Origin: Gordonia sihwensis NBRC 108236
Lineage (GTDB): Bacteria; Actinomycetota; Actinomycetes; Mycobacteriales; Mycobacteriaceae
NCBI RefSeq assembly: GCF_000333035.1
Contig: NZ_BANU01000024.1
Coordinates: forward strand, 1 to 46,446
DNA: 46,446 bases
Direction of reading: 5' to 3'
The translations under genes were made by a program, and so were the position numbers. Below are positions 25,067 through 34,452 of this stretch, one piece after another; position 1 is the first letter of the stretch, and the number at the start of each line of letters is the position of its first letter. A model generated the notes under the pieces. The model saw nothing but the letters and a program-made list of their open reading frames with translations. It made no database searches and was not told the origin of the DNA.

Positions 25067-26376
25067 TACTTGACTCGCGCTGCCGCGGCGAACCCGGTGG
25101 TGAGGTCGGCGAGGATGTCGTCGATGCCCTCGATGCCCACGGCGAGCCGGACCAGACCCGGCGTCACACCGGCGGCCAGCTGCTCCTCCGGGGAGAGCTG
25201 GCTGTGCGTGGTGGACGCGGGGTGGATCACCAGCGAGCGGACGTCGCCGATGTTGGCGACATGGCTGTGCAGGGTCAGCGCGTTCACGAAGGCCTTGCCC
25301 GCCTCGACGCCGCCCTCGATCTCGAATCCGATGACCGCGCCGGCGCCCTTCGGCAGCAGCTTCTGCGCCCGTTCGTAGTACGGCGACGACTTGAGACCGG
25401 CGTACGAGACCGAGGTGACCTGGTCGTTGGCCTCCAAGAACTCGGCCACCTTCTGTGCATTGGAGACGTGGCGCTCCACGCGCAGGCTCAGCGTCTCGAT
25501 GCCCTGAGCCAGCAGGAAGGCGTTGAACGGGGAGATGGCCGCGCCCGTGTCGCGCAGCAATTGCGTCCGCGCCTTGAGCGCGTAGGCCGGAGCCCCCAGG
25601 TCGGCGAAGACGACGCCGTTGTAACTCGGGTCCGGGGTGGTGAAGCCGGGGAACAGGTCTTCACCGTCGCGCTGGACGCGCCAGTCGAAGGTGCCGCCGT
25701 CGATGATGACGCCGCCGATCGCGGTGCCGTGGCCGCCGATGTACTTGGTGGCCGAGTGCACGACGATGTCGGCCCCGTGCTCGATGGGATTCAGCAGATA
25801 CGGCGTCGCGACCGTGTTGTCGACGATCAGCGGGAGGCTGTGCGAGTGTGCGACGTCCGCCACTCCGGCGATGTCGAGGACCTGATTGTGCGGGTTCGCG
25901 ATGGTCTCACCGAACAGTGCGCGGGTGTTGGGCCGGATCGCCGACGTCCACGACTCGAGATCGTCGGGATCGTCGACGAACGAGACCTCGATGCCGAACT
26001 TCGGCAGCGTGTAGTGGAAGAGATTGTATGTGCCGCCGTAGATACGGGGGCTGGAGACGACGTGTCCGCCGGCCTCGACGATGTTCTGAATCGCGTAGGT
26101 GGTGGCGGCCTGGCCGGAGGCCACCAAGAGGGCCGCGACGCCGCCGCCGAGAGCCGCGAGGCGCTGCTCGACGGTGTCCTGCGTCGGATTCATGATCCGG
26201 GTGTAGATGTTGCCCGGCTCGGCGAGCGCGAACAGGTTCGCCGCGTGGTCGGTGTTGTCGAACACGTACGACGTGGTCTGGTAGATCGGCAGTGCGCGTG
26301 TCTTGGCGGTCGCGTCGACTACCTGCCCGGCGTGCACCTGGGTGGTCTCGAAGCTCCAATTCGCGGCGTCAGACAT
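25066..26376 (-). CDS. metY: O-acetylhomoserine sulfhydrylase
   Basis: A 436-residue Cys/Met-metabolism PLP enzyme that makes homocysteine from O-acetylhomoserine and sulfide. Characteristic blocks are [45 protein letters not shown], and [13 protein letters not shown] with the PLP Lys. The insertion and length of about 430 residues favour MetY over the shorter cystathionine enzymes. It is the first gene after the SAM-IV riboswitch and is followed by metX, so the operon covers two consecutive steps of methionine synthesis. Confidence 0.95.
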   Translation of the reverse strand: MSDAANWSFETTQVHAGQVVDATAKTRALPIYQTTSYVFDNTDHAANLFALAEPGNIYTRIMNPTQDTVEQRLAALGGGVAALLVASGQAATTYAIQNIVEAGGHVVSSPRIYGGTYNLFHYTLPKFGIEVSFVDDPDDLESWTSAIRPNTRALFGETIANPHNQVLDIAGVADVAHSHSLPLIVDNTVATPYLLNPIEHGADIVVHSATKYIGGHGTAIGGVIIDGGTFDWRVQRDGEDLFPGFTTPDPSYNGVVFADLGAPAYALKARTQLLRDTGAAISPFNAFLLAQGIETLSLRVERHVSNAQKVAEFLEANDQVTSVSYAGLKSSPYYERAQKLLPKGAGAVIGFEIEGGVEAGKAFVNALTLHSHVANIGDVRSLVIHPASTTHSQLSPEEQLAAGVTPGLVRLAVGIEGIDDILADLTTGFAAAARVK

Positions 26377-26428
26377 GAGACGTCATTCTCTTTCTTCGGT
26401 CGGCGGCCCGGGGCGGGCCTCGTATGTT

Positions 26429-26447
26429 GGGTCCGACCCTCGGACCC
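26429..26447 (-). terminator. hairpin of the SAM-IV expression platform
   Basis: On the minus strand, GGGTCCGA and TCGGACCC form an 8-bp stem with a 3-base loop just after the riboswitch, overlapping its last bases. A second short hairpin (GGCCC/GGGCC) follows before metY. There is no U tract, so it may be an actinobacterial-type terminator or a switch element. Confidence 0.55.
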
Positions 26448-26557
26448 GCGCTTGCTGCGGCGACTTCCGTCGCAGCCAGGTCATCACCCGGAGCACCCCA
26501 CCGCGGATGGAGGGTTGCCGGTCAGCAAGCCGGGGCTGTGCGCTGACACTCATGACC
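26443..26557 (-). ncRNA. SAM-IV riboswitch
   Basis: The minus strand carries the conserved SAM-IV aptamer: P1 arms GGTCAT (26557-26552) and ATGACC (26484-26479), enclosing GAGTGTCAGCG, AGCCCCGGCTTGCTG, CCGGCAACCCTCC and CCGCGGTGGGGTGCTCCGG, then the 3' helix and AAGCGCGGGTC. It lies between a minus-strand -10-like TATATC (26573-26568) and metY. S-adenosylmethionine binding should turn off metY-metX. SAM-IV is largely confined to actinobacteria, and the mycobacterial metY homologue has the same element. Confidence 0.93.
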
Positions 26558-26814
26558 TGTTGCTGAGGATATATCAACTCGATGCGGCTGTTGAAACGGC
26601 TTCACCGCCCCTGGTCGTAAATCTGTCGACTCGGTGGGCGATGTGGTAGGACCGCGCAAAAGCGGCGACCGGTGCGAGCGGTCGGTCTCGGCGCGTCGGC
26701 GCTGTGTACAAGGAGAACTGCTGCCGCACAGGGCATTCGGCGCGGATCTGCGGTGGCACGGCGGTGCTTGCACGATCGCTCGGTCGCTGAGCTGCTCATG
26801 GGATATGCTGGATA

Positions 26815-26836
26815 AAACAGTACGCGCGTTCTGTTT
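26815..26836. promoter_or_regulatory. AcnR-like operator upstream of icd
   Basis: A 22-bp dyad: AAACAG, then ACGCGCGT, then CTGTTT, with one unpaired base on each side of the centre. Its core CAGTACGCGCGTTCTG matches the Corynebacterium AcnR site CAGNAC-nnnc-GTACTG (as I remember it) with one mismatch. It is 86 bp before icd and overlaps -10-like elements. The remainder of the gap from about 26577 to 26921 shows no gene. Confidence 0.55.
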
Positions 26837-26921
26837 GGAGCCCGCCGCGCCGAACGACCGTCCGTATTACGTTTGAGGACGAGTGGCCGGCGGTCTACTG
26901 CTGAGGAGGGCACAGAGCCAT

Positions 26922-28139
26922 ATGGGCAAGATCAAGGTCGAGGGCACCGTCGTCGAACTCGACGGCGACGAGATGACGCGAATCATCTGGCAGTTCATCA
27001 AAGAGAAGCTGATCCACCCCTACCTCGACATCGATCTGGACTACTACGACCTCGGGATCGAGAACCGCGACGCGACCGACGATCAGGTCACCGTGGACGC
27101 CGCGCACGCGATTCAGAAGCACGGTGTCGGCGTCAAGTGCGCCACCATCACCCCCGACGAGGCCCGCGTCGAGGAATTCGGTCTCAAGAAGATGTGGCGA
27201 TCGCCTAACGGCACCATTCGGAACATCCTCGGCGGCACCATCTTCCGGGCTCCGATCCTGATCTCGAACGTGCCTCGGCTGGTACCCGGCTGGACCAAGC
27301 CGGTGGTCGTCGGGCGTCACGCCTTCGGCGACCAGTACCGCGCCACCGACTTCAAGGTGCCCTCGGCGGGCACGGTCACCATCACCTACACGCCCGACGA
27401 CGGAAGCGAGCCGATCGAGCACGAGATCGTCCGAATCCCCGAGTCGGGTGGCGTCGTGATGGGCATGTACAACTTCAACAAGTCGATCGAGGACTTCGCG
27501 CGGGCGTCGTTCAACTACGGACTGCAGCGCAACTATCCGGTGTACCTGTCCACCAAGAACACCATCCTCAAGGCCTACGACGGCGCGTTCAAGGACATCT
27601 TCGCCGACGTCTTCGAGCGTGAGTTCAAGGCCGAGTTCGATGCCGCGGGGCTGCACTACGAGCACCGGCTGATCGACGACATGGTCGCCTCGTCGCTCAA
27701 GTGGGAGGGCGGCTACGTCTGGGCGTGCAAGAACTACGACGGCGACGTCCAGTCGGACACCGTGGCCCAGGGCTACGGCTCGCTCGGACTGATGACCTCG
27801 GTTCTGATGACACCCGACGGCCAGACCTGTGAGGCCGAGGCCGCGCACGGCACCGTGACCCGGCACTACCGGCAGCACCAGCAGGGCAAGCCGACGTCGA
27901 CCAATCCGATCGCGTCGATCTTCGCCTGGACGCGTGGTCTGGACCACCGCGGCAAGCTCGACAACACCCCCGAGGTGCGCGAGTTCGCGGAGAAGCTCGA
28001 GGACGTCGTCATCAAGACCGTCGAGTCGGGGAAGATGACCAAGGACCTGGCACTGCTGGTCGGCGGCGACCAGGCGTACCTCACCACCGAGGAGTTCCTG
28101 GGCGCCCTCGACGACAATCTGCAGGCCGCGCTGCGGTAG
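26922..28139 (+). CDS. icd: NADP-dependent isocitrate dehydrogenase
   Basis: A 405-residue dimeric (eukaryote-type) isocitrate dehydrogenase that oxidatively decarboxylates isocitrate to 2-oxoglutarate. Features: [13 protein letters not shown] at the N-terminus, the substrate Ser in [35 protein letters not shown], the metal Asp in [20 protein letters not shown] near the adenine site, and [25 protein letters not shown] at 26922 has GAGGAGGG upstream; an in-frame start at 26883 adds an unlikely tail. It diverges from the metY operon and has an AcnR-like dyad upstream. Complete. Confidence 0.97.
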   Translation: MGKIKVEGTVVELDGDEMTRIIWQFIKEKLIHPYLDIDLDYYDLGIENRDATDDQVTVDAAHAIQKHGVGVKCATITPDEARVEEFGLKKMWRSPNGTIRNILGGTIFRAPILISNVPRLVPGWTKPVVVGRHAFGDQYRATDFKVPSAGTVTITYTPDDGSEPIEHEIVRIPESGGVVMGMYNFNKSIEDFARASFNYGLQRNYPVYLSTKNTILKAYDGAFKDIFADVFEREFKAEFDAAGLHYEHRLIDDMVASSLKWEGGYVWACKNYDGDVQSDTVAQGYGSLGLMTSVLMTPDGQTCEAEAAHGTVTRHYRQHQQGKPTSTNPIASIFAWTRGLDHRGKLDNTPEVREFAEKLEDVVIKTVESGKMTKDLALLVGGDQAYLTTEEFLGALDDNLQAALR

Positions 28140-28145
28140 TCCTCT

Positions 28146-28162
28146 CCTCCGGGTGTCGGAGG
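28146..28162. terminator. possible weak terminator after icd
   Basis: CCTCCG (28146-28151) and CGGAGG (28157-28162) form a 6-bp stem with a 5-base loop seven bases after the icd stop. There is no T tract, so function is uncertain. Confidence 0.4.
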
Positions 28163-28211
28163 TCACCGCGGTCTGTGGAATGGCGCTCGGTGTGCGGGTG
28201 TTGCGCATCGG

Positions 28212-29492
28212 GTGGACACCGAGACTCAGGACGTGGCGGCATCGTGCGACGGCGAGCATCCGGCTCGGCGGGTAGGCTGGGTGGTCGGAGCACTCGCGCT
28301 CGGCGGGTTCGGCATCGGAACCACCGAGTTCGTCGCGATGGGGCTGCTGCCGAACATCGCGTCGAGCCTCGGCGTCAGTGAGCCGACCGCCGGGCACCTG
28401 ATCTCCGCCTATGCGCTGGGCGTGGTGGTGGGCGCTCCGCTGATCGCGGTGCTCGCGGCCCGGGTGTCGCGACGGACGCTGTTGATCGCACTCATGGTGG
28501 CGTTCACTCTCGGCAATGCGCTGAGTCTGGTGGCGCAGAACTATCCGACGCTGATGGCCGCACGCTTCGTCGCCGGGCTGCCGCACGGGGCGTATTTCGG
28601 CGTGGCCTCGTTGGTCGCCGCCCACCTCGCCGGCCCCGGCCGCCGTGCGCAGGCGGTGGGGCAGGTGATGATGGGACTGTCGGTGGCCAACGTCCTCGGG
28701 GTGCCGGCGGCCACCTGGCTGGGCCAGGCGCTCGGGTGGCGCGCCGCCCTCGCCCTCGTCGTGGTGATCGGTGCTGTGACGGTGCTCGCGCTGTGGCGCG
28801 TGGTGCCCGATCTGCGGTCGATGCGCACCACCGATCCCGCCACTGAACTCGGCGGACTCCGCCACGGGCAGATCTGGCTGACGCTGCTGGTCGGCGTGGT
28901 GGGATTCGGCGGCTTCTTCGCCTTCTACACGTATCTGAACACCGCGCTCACCTCGCTGGGCGGACTGTCGGAGGCCGCGGTGCCGATCGCGCTGATGCTG
29001 TTCGGCGCGGGAATGGTGAGCGGCAATTACCTCGGCGGCCGTCTCGCCGACCGCCTGGGCGACAAGGCCATCGCCATCGGCATGGCGAGCGCAGCGTCGG
29101 CGCTGGTGCTGTTCGCGCTCCTGGTGTCCACCGGGTGGCCGGCCGTGATCATGACCTTCTTCGTCGGCTGTTCCGGATCGGCCGCCATCCCCGGGCTGCA
29201 GACGCGACTGATGGACGTCGCGCACGATGCGCAGACGATCGCGGCCGCGCTCAACCATTCGGCGCTGAACGTCGCCAACGCTCTCGGCGCATGGGTCGGC
29301 GGGCTGGTGATCGCCCACGGTCTCGGTTACCGGGCACCGTCACTGGTCGGTGCGGTCCTCGCGGTGGGCGGCGTGCTGGTGCTCGCGGCGGCGGTGGCGG
29401 CTGCGCGGCGGTCCGGCGAGGAGATGCCGCAGCGGGAGGTCGCGGTTCCGGTCGGAGACGAGCCCGTGGGCGATGTCCGAAGCGGTCGCTAG
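28212..29492 (+). CDS. MFS transporter (DHA1, AraJ/NepI-like)
   Basis: A 426-residue major facilitator with 12 predicted TM helices. The first-helix region GGFGIGTTEFVAMGLLPNIA and the A-loop AARVSRRTLLIAL, as well as RFVAGLPHGAYFGVA, are typical of the AraJ/NepI drug-proton antiporter group that exports sugars, nucleosides or drugs. The substrate is unknown. The GTG start at 28212 follows a 72-bp gap after icd. The exonuclease III gene follows within 10 bp, so co-transcription is possible. Confidence 0.9.
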   Translation: MDTETQDVAASCDGEHPARRVGWVVGALALGGFGIGTTEFVAMGLLPNIASSLGVSEPTAGHLISAYALGVVVGAPLIAVLAARVSRRTLLIALMVAFTLGNALSLVAQNYPTLMAARFVAGLPHGAYFGVASLVAAHLAGPGRRAQAVGQVMMGLSVANVLGVPAATWLGQALGWRAALALVVVIGAVTVLALWRVVPDLRSMRTTDPATELGGLRHGQIWLTLLVGVVGFGGFFAFYTYLNTALTSLGGLSEAAVPIALMLFGAGMVSGNYLGGRLADRLGDKAIAIGMASAASALVLFALLVSTGWPAVIMTFFVGCSGSAAIPGLQTRLMDVAHDAQTIAAALNHSALNVANALGAWVGGLVIAHGLGYRAPSLVGAVLAVGGVLVLAAAVAAARRSGEEMPQREVAVPVGDEPVGDVRSGR

Positions 29493-29501
29493 GGTGGTCC
29501 C

Positions 29502-30344
29502 GTGACCACACCGTTCTCCATCACCACGATCAACGTCAACGGGATCCGTGCCGCTGTGAAGCAGCGCTCGGACGACAATCCGGGCATGCTCCCGTGGCTC
29601 GAGGACGCCGCACCCGACGTGGTGCTGATGCAAGAGGTGAGGGCAGGCGACGCGATCGCTCGCAAGGCGCTGCAGCCCGCGCTGGATGCCGGGTGGCACT
29701 TCGTGCACACGGAATCGTCGGTCAAGGGCCGCGCAGGCGTCGGGATCCTGTCTCGCCGCGCACCCTCGCAGGTGCGGGTCGGTTTCGGCAGCGACGAGTT
29801 CGACACGGCGGGACGCTATATCGAGGCGGACTTCGACTTCGGCGGTGAGACGGTGACCGCGGCGAGCCTGTATCTGCCGACGGGGGCGGCGCCGACCGAG
29901 CAGGAGAAGGACATCGAGAAGTACGAGGAGAAGCGGCGCTTCCTCGAAGCGTTCCGGCCCTACCTCGACAAACTGCTCGGCACCGGGGGACTGGCGGTGG
30001 TGGCGGGCGACTGGAACATCGCGCCCGACGAGCGTGACATCAAGAACTGGAAGGGCAATCTCAAGAACGCGGGTTTCCTCCCGCACGAGCGGGCATGGGT
30101 CGCCGGGCTGCTGGAGGCCGGCTGGGTGGACGTGGCGCGCGAGCATCACGGCGACGTCGCTGGGCCGTACGCGTGGTGGTCGTGGCGGGGCAAGGCGTTC
30201 GACAACGACGCCGGCTGGCGTATCGACTACCACCTCGCGACGCCGGCATTGGCTGCACGAGCGCAACGGACGTGGGTTGATCGAGCCGGCGCGTACAACC
30301 TTCGGTGGTCCGATCACGCCCCGGTGACCGCGGTATTCGGCTGA
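29502..30344 (+). CDS. xth: exodeoxyribonuclease III (AP endonuclease)
   Basis: A 280-residue endonuclease/exonuclease/phosphatase-fold enzyme that acts at abasic sites and 3' ends. Motifs are TTINVNGIRAA, the metal Glu in DVVLMQEVRA, GRAGVGILSR, VVAGDWNIAPDERDI and the catalytic WSDHAPV near the C-terminus. The GTG start at 29502 lies 9 bp after the MFS gene. Complete and of normal length. Confidence 0.95.
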   Translation: MTTPFSITTINVNGIRAAVKQRSDDNPGMLPWLEDAAPDVVLMQEVRAGDAIARKALQPALDAGWHFVHTESSVKGRAGVGILSRRAPSQVRVGFGSDEFDTAGRYIEADFDFGGETVTAASLYLPTGAAPTEQEKDIEKYEEKRRFLEAFRPYLDKLLGTGGLAVVAGDWNIAPDERDIKNWKGNLKNAGFLPHERAWVAGLLEAGWVDVAREHHGDVAGPYAWWSWRGKAFDNDAGWRIDYHLATPALAARAQRTWVDRAGAYNLRWSDHAPVTAVFG

Positions 30345-30372
30345 GCGGTCCGCGGCCTCCGGGGCGCATCCG

Positions 30373-31080
30373 TCAGCTGGCCGATTTGCTTCCGCTGCCG
30401 ATGCCGCCGATCACGCCGCCGACCAGTCCGGCCACCACCTCGCTGATGATGTCCTGGGTGGACCCGGAACTGGACAGATCGCCGCTGACGCTGCCGATCG
30501 CCTCGCCGGGAGACATCGGGCGAGTCAGGAAGCACGCGGTGAGACCGGGGAAGTCGCCTTCGACCCCGACAGTTCCGGTGACGGCGATGCCGCCGCTGGT
30601 GACCGGGAAGCCGGGAAACTTCGACAGCGGCATGTCGTAGGTGAACGACGCCGTGACGGGATGGCTCGAGGTCACCGACCAGCCCGTGTTCGAGACCTTC
30701 CAGCCGGTACCGGACGCAGTCACCGGAACCGCCTCTTCTTTGAGGCCGGTGAGGAAGTGGTACGCCCTCACCTTCGCCGTCGGCTTCCCGAATCCGGCGG
30801 GCGGGGTGTCGGTGATCGAGTTGACGTACGGATTGCCGGCACCGGAGGTGCCGACGTCGATCGTGTAGGTCACCTTCGCGAGCGCACCGGCGGTCTGGGT
30901 CACCGACTTGGAGTAGTTATGCGTCGCTAGGGTGGCCTTCTTGGTGGTGCGGCTGGCCGACGAGCAGGTCGCGGCGTCGGCGCCACCTGCCGCGCCGACG
31001 GAGGCGGCGGTGAGGCCACCGCAGATCAGGGCGGCTGCGGTGACGAGAGAAGTCGTGCGGGACAAGGGGATTCGCTTCAT
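30373..31080 (-). CDS. secreted protein of unknown family, paralogue A
   Basis: A 235-residue exported protein. A signal peptide (MKRIPLSRTTSLVTAAALIC and following Ala/Gly-rich residues) ends near ADAATC, leaving a mature protein of about 195 residues rich in Thr, Ser, Gly and Val and likely all-beta. Shared motifs with paralogue B: GAGNPYV, DTPPA, GW near the middle, TASFTY, TSGG, LTAC, GEAI, and a Ser/Gly tail. Two cysteines (AATC and LTAC) may form a disulfide. The start has GGTGG upstream. It lies 215 bp downstream of paralogue B on the same strand. No characterised family is recognised; it may be surface-exposed or secreted. Confidence 0.85.
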   Translation of the reverse strand: MKRIPLSRTTSLVTAAALICGGLTAASVGAAGGADAATCSSASRTTKKATLATHNYSKSVTQTAGALAKVTYTIDVGTSGAGNPYVNSITDTPPAGFGKPTAKVRAYHFLTGLKEEAVPVTASGTGWKVSNTGWSVTSSHPVTASFTYDMPLSKFPGFPVTSGGIAVTGTVGVEGDFPGLTACFLTRPMSPGEAIGSVSGDLSSSGSTQDIISEVVAGLVGGVIGGIGSGSKSAS

Positions 31081-31232
31081 GCGGGACCACCGTTCAGAGA
31101 GAATCATCAGTGACTGCGCCGAGGGCGCTTCGGTGCGATCCTGGCACGCACGCAGCCGAGGAGCCGATTCGCGGCGCGGGCGATGGCACGAATCCGAGGT
31201 CGGACTTCATCCCTCTCATGTCGAGAAACCGA

Positions 31233-31265
31233 CGACGGGCCCGCTCCCATGGAGCGGACCCGTCG
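31233..31265 (-). terminator. strong hairpin between the secreted paralogues
   Basis: CGACGGG (31233-31239) pairs with CCCGTCG (31259-31265) and CCGCTCC (31241-31247) with GGAGCGG (31251-31257), around a CAT loop with one A/C mismatch. On the minus strand it follows the stop of paralogue B by 30 bp and is trailed by GGTTTCTCG, so it likely ends that transcript. Confidence 0.8.
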
Positions 31266-31295
31266 CCTATGTGTCGGTGTCGGTGTCGGTGGAGG

Positions 31296-32072
31296 TCAGT
31301 CGTCCTGTCCGCCGACGGCGCCGCCGATGATGGCCGGAATCATGTCGGTGAGCGAGCCGGTGCTCGAGAGCTGACCCTCCGAGGAGCCCAGGCCTGCCGA
31401 GTCCAGGCTGCCGGTGATCGCCTCGCCGGCGTTGGGTGCGCGCACCGTGGTGCAGGCGGTCAGGTTCGGCATCTGCTTCGAACCGATCGACCAATCCGGC
31501 GTTCCTCGCACGGCGGCACCGCCGCTGGTGAGCTGCTTTCCGACTCGAACGCTGCTGGGGAGCTGGTAAGTGAAGCTCGCCGTGTATGCCTGACCAGCGA
31601 AGATTGCCCACCCGGTGTGGCTGATCCGCCAGCTGGCGTTGTCTTTGGTGACGTCGCCGGGTGCGACGGCCCGTTCCTGGATGAGTTTGTCGAACGCACC
31701 GCCGCCGCCGAGAATGCCGCCGAGCAGGGTGAACGCCTTGACCTTGACCGTCGGCTTCACATCACGTAGTTCCGCCGGCGGGGTGTCCCAGACGCCCTGC
31801 ACGTACGGGTTACCTGCGCCGGTTGTGCTGACGGAGATCGAATAGGTAATCGATGCACCCTGGCCGACCTCAGCGGGTGCCGACTTCTGGAAGATGTACT
31901 TGATGCTGGGAATGATGGCGTCGCTGACAGTCTCGGTCGACTCCGACTTGCAGGTGGCGGCCGAGGCGCCGCCGACGGCACCGGTGACCGCCGGGGCAGC
32001 GGTGAGTCCGGCGCCCGCGACGGCGGCGGCAGCAGCGACGATCGCGCCGCGCTTGACGAGGGACAGCTTCAT
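31296..32072 (-). CDS. secreted protein of unknown family, paralogue B
   Basis: A 258-residue exported protein. The signal peptide (MKLSLVKRGAIVAAAAAVAG and following) ends near GGASAATC. The mature part has the same order of motifs as paralogue A: ITYSISVSTTGAGNPYV, DTPPAEL, HTGWAIF, YTASFTYQLP, TSGGAAV, LTAC, GEAI and a Ser/Gly-rich end with SSTGS. It is longer than A by an insertion (GGILGGGGAFDKLIQERAV in part) between the DTPPA and GW motifs. Two cysteines again flank the core. GGAG precedes the ATG. It is transcribed divergently from trpS, has its own strong terminator, and its function is unknown. Confidence 0.87.
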   Translation of the reverse strand: MKLSLVKRGAIVAAAAAVAGAGLTAAPAVTGAVGGASAATCKSESTETVSDAIIPSIKYIFQKSAPAEVGQGASITYSISVSTTGAGNPYVQGVWDTPPAELRDVKPTVKVKAFTLLGGILGGGGAFDKLIQERAVAPGDVTKDNASWRISHTGWAIFAGQAYTASFTYQLPSSVRVGKQLTSGGAAVRGTPDWSIGSKQMPNLTACTTVRAPNAGEAITGSLDSAGLGSSEGQLSSTGSLTDMIPAIIGGAVGGQDD

Positions 32073-32178
32073 GGGGGCTCCGTTGTTCGGAAGGGATTGA
32101 CCAGGAGGGAGAGGCCGGTGCGGTGACCGGTTGAAGCCTGAAGCTAACAGTGGTGGTGACCACGTGACGATCCAATGA

Positions 32179-33327
<1,149 letters not shown>

Positions 33328-33368
33328 TCACCGGGTAGGGTCCGAGCGACGACGCCGCGGGGAGTGAC

Positions 33369-34451
33369 GTGGCCGAGACGAAGGGGAGCATGGACCGCAT
33401 CAAGGAGATCATCGCCCGGCTGAAGGCGCTGTACGACGCGTCGATCGACCGGTGGGGCCTGCTGCGCCACGTCGTCGCGACGCTCGACCGGTACAACGAG
33501 CGTCGCGGAAATGCCTACGCCGCGGCGATCAGCTTCATCGGCATCCTGGCTCTCGTCCCGATCCTGATGGTGTCGTTCGCCACCGCAGCCTTCGTGCTGG
33601 TCTGGAATCCCGCGCTGCTGACCGATATCACCGATGCGATCGTCGAACACGTGCCCGGCGAGCTCGGGGATCAGCTGAACTCGGTGATCGACTCCGCCAT
33701 CGCCTCGCGCCGCACGGTCGGTGTGATCGGTCTGGTGACCGCGGCGCTGACCGGTATCGGCTGGATGACGTTGATGCGCAACGGTCTCACGGAGATGTGG
33801 GGCGGGCGCGTCAAGAACAACGCGATTCTCGGCAAACTGTACGACCTCGGCACGTTCGTGGCGCTGGGACTGCTGTTCCTCGTCACCATCGGACTGAACA
33901 TCGTGTCCACCGGGCCGCTGGGCTCGCAGATCACCGACTATCTGGGTCTGCCCGACAACTGGCTCATGACTTTCCTGCTGCGCGCGGCGTCGGTGATCGT
34001 CGGGGTGGCCGCCACCTGGGTGCTGTTCATCGTGGTTCTCGCGTGGATGCCGCGCTGCACCGTGTCGGCACGTGCGATCCTGTGGCCGGCCCTCGGCACG
34101 GCGGTCGTGTTCGAGATCCTGAAATCGGTGAGCAGCCTGTATCTGCAGAAGGTGTTGGGGAGCCCGGCGGGCACCGCGTTCGGGCCGATCATCGGTGTGA
34201 TGGTCTTCGCCTATCTCGCTTCCCGGATCGTGCTCTACGCGGCCGCCTGGAGCGCCGCCGACCCGAACAACGAGCGGTTCCTGATCGTCGACGAGCTCGA
34301 GCACCCGGAGGAGCCGGAAGCCGAACCCGTGGTCCTGGCGCCGGTGTATGAGGCGGAGCCGGAGAAGCAGGCGCGCCGTCTGATCGCCGCGGCCGGGATA
34401 GGCGCCGCGGCGGCGGGGCTGGCCGGCTGGCTCGGCCGTCACGACCGCTGA
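33369..34451 (+). CDS. YihY/BrkB-family inner membrane protein
   Basis: A 360-residue polytopic membrane protein of the YihY/virulence factor BrkB family, with about six TM helices. Characteristic blocks are RGNAYAAAISFIGILALVPILM near residue 45, GWMTLMRNGLTEMWG, and SSLYLQKVLGSPAGTAFGPIIGVMVFAYLASRIVLYAAAW. It ends in a Glu/Pro-rich cytoplasmic region and a short Ala/Gly hydrophobic tail. The GTG start follows trpS by 41 bp, as in mycobacteria (Rv3335c next to trpS). The family's molecular function is not settled. Confidence 0.92.
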   Translation: MAETKGSMDRIKEIIARLKALYDASIDRWGLLRHVVATLDRYNERRGNAYAAAISFIGILALVPILMVSFATAAFVLVWNPALLTDITDAIVEHVPGELGDQLNSVIDSAIASRRTVGVIGLVTAALTGIGWMTLMRNGLTEMWGGRVKNNAILGKLYDLGTFVALGLLFLVTIGLNIVSTGPLGSQITDYLGLPDNWLMTFLLRAASVIVGVAATWVLFIVVLAWMPRCTVSARAILWPALGTAVVFEILKSVSSLYLQKVLGSPAGTAFGPIIGVMVFAYLASRIVLYAAAWSAADPNNERFLIVDELEHPEEPEAEPVVLAPVYEAEPEKQARRLIAAAGIGAAAAGLAGWLGRHDR

Positions 34452-34452
34452 G

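Noticed and set aside
26895..29318. Long minus-strand open frame (about 807 codons) opposite icd and the MFS gene
   Set aside because: It is antisense to two certain genes, is low in complexity, and has no recognisable domain. Long antisense frames are expected in high-GC DNA.
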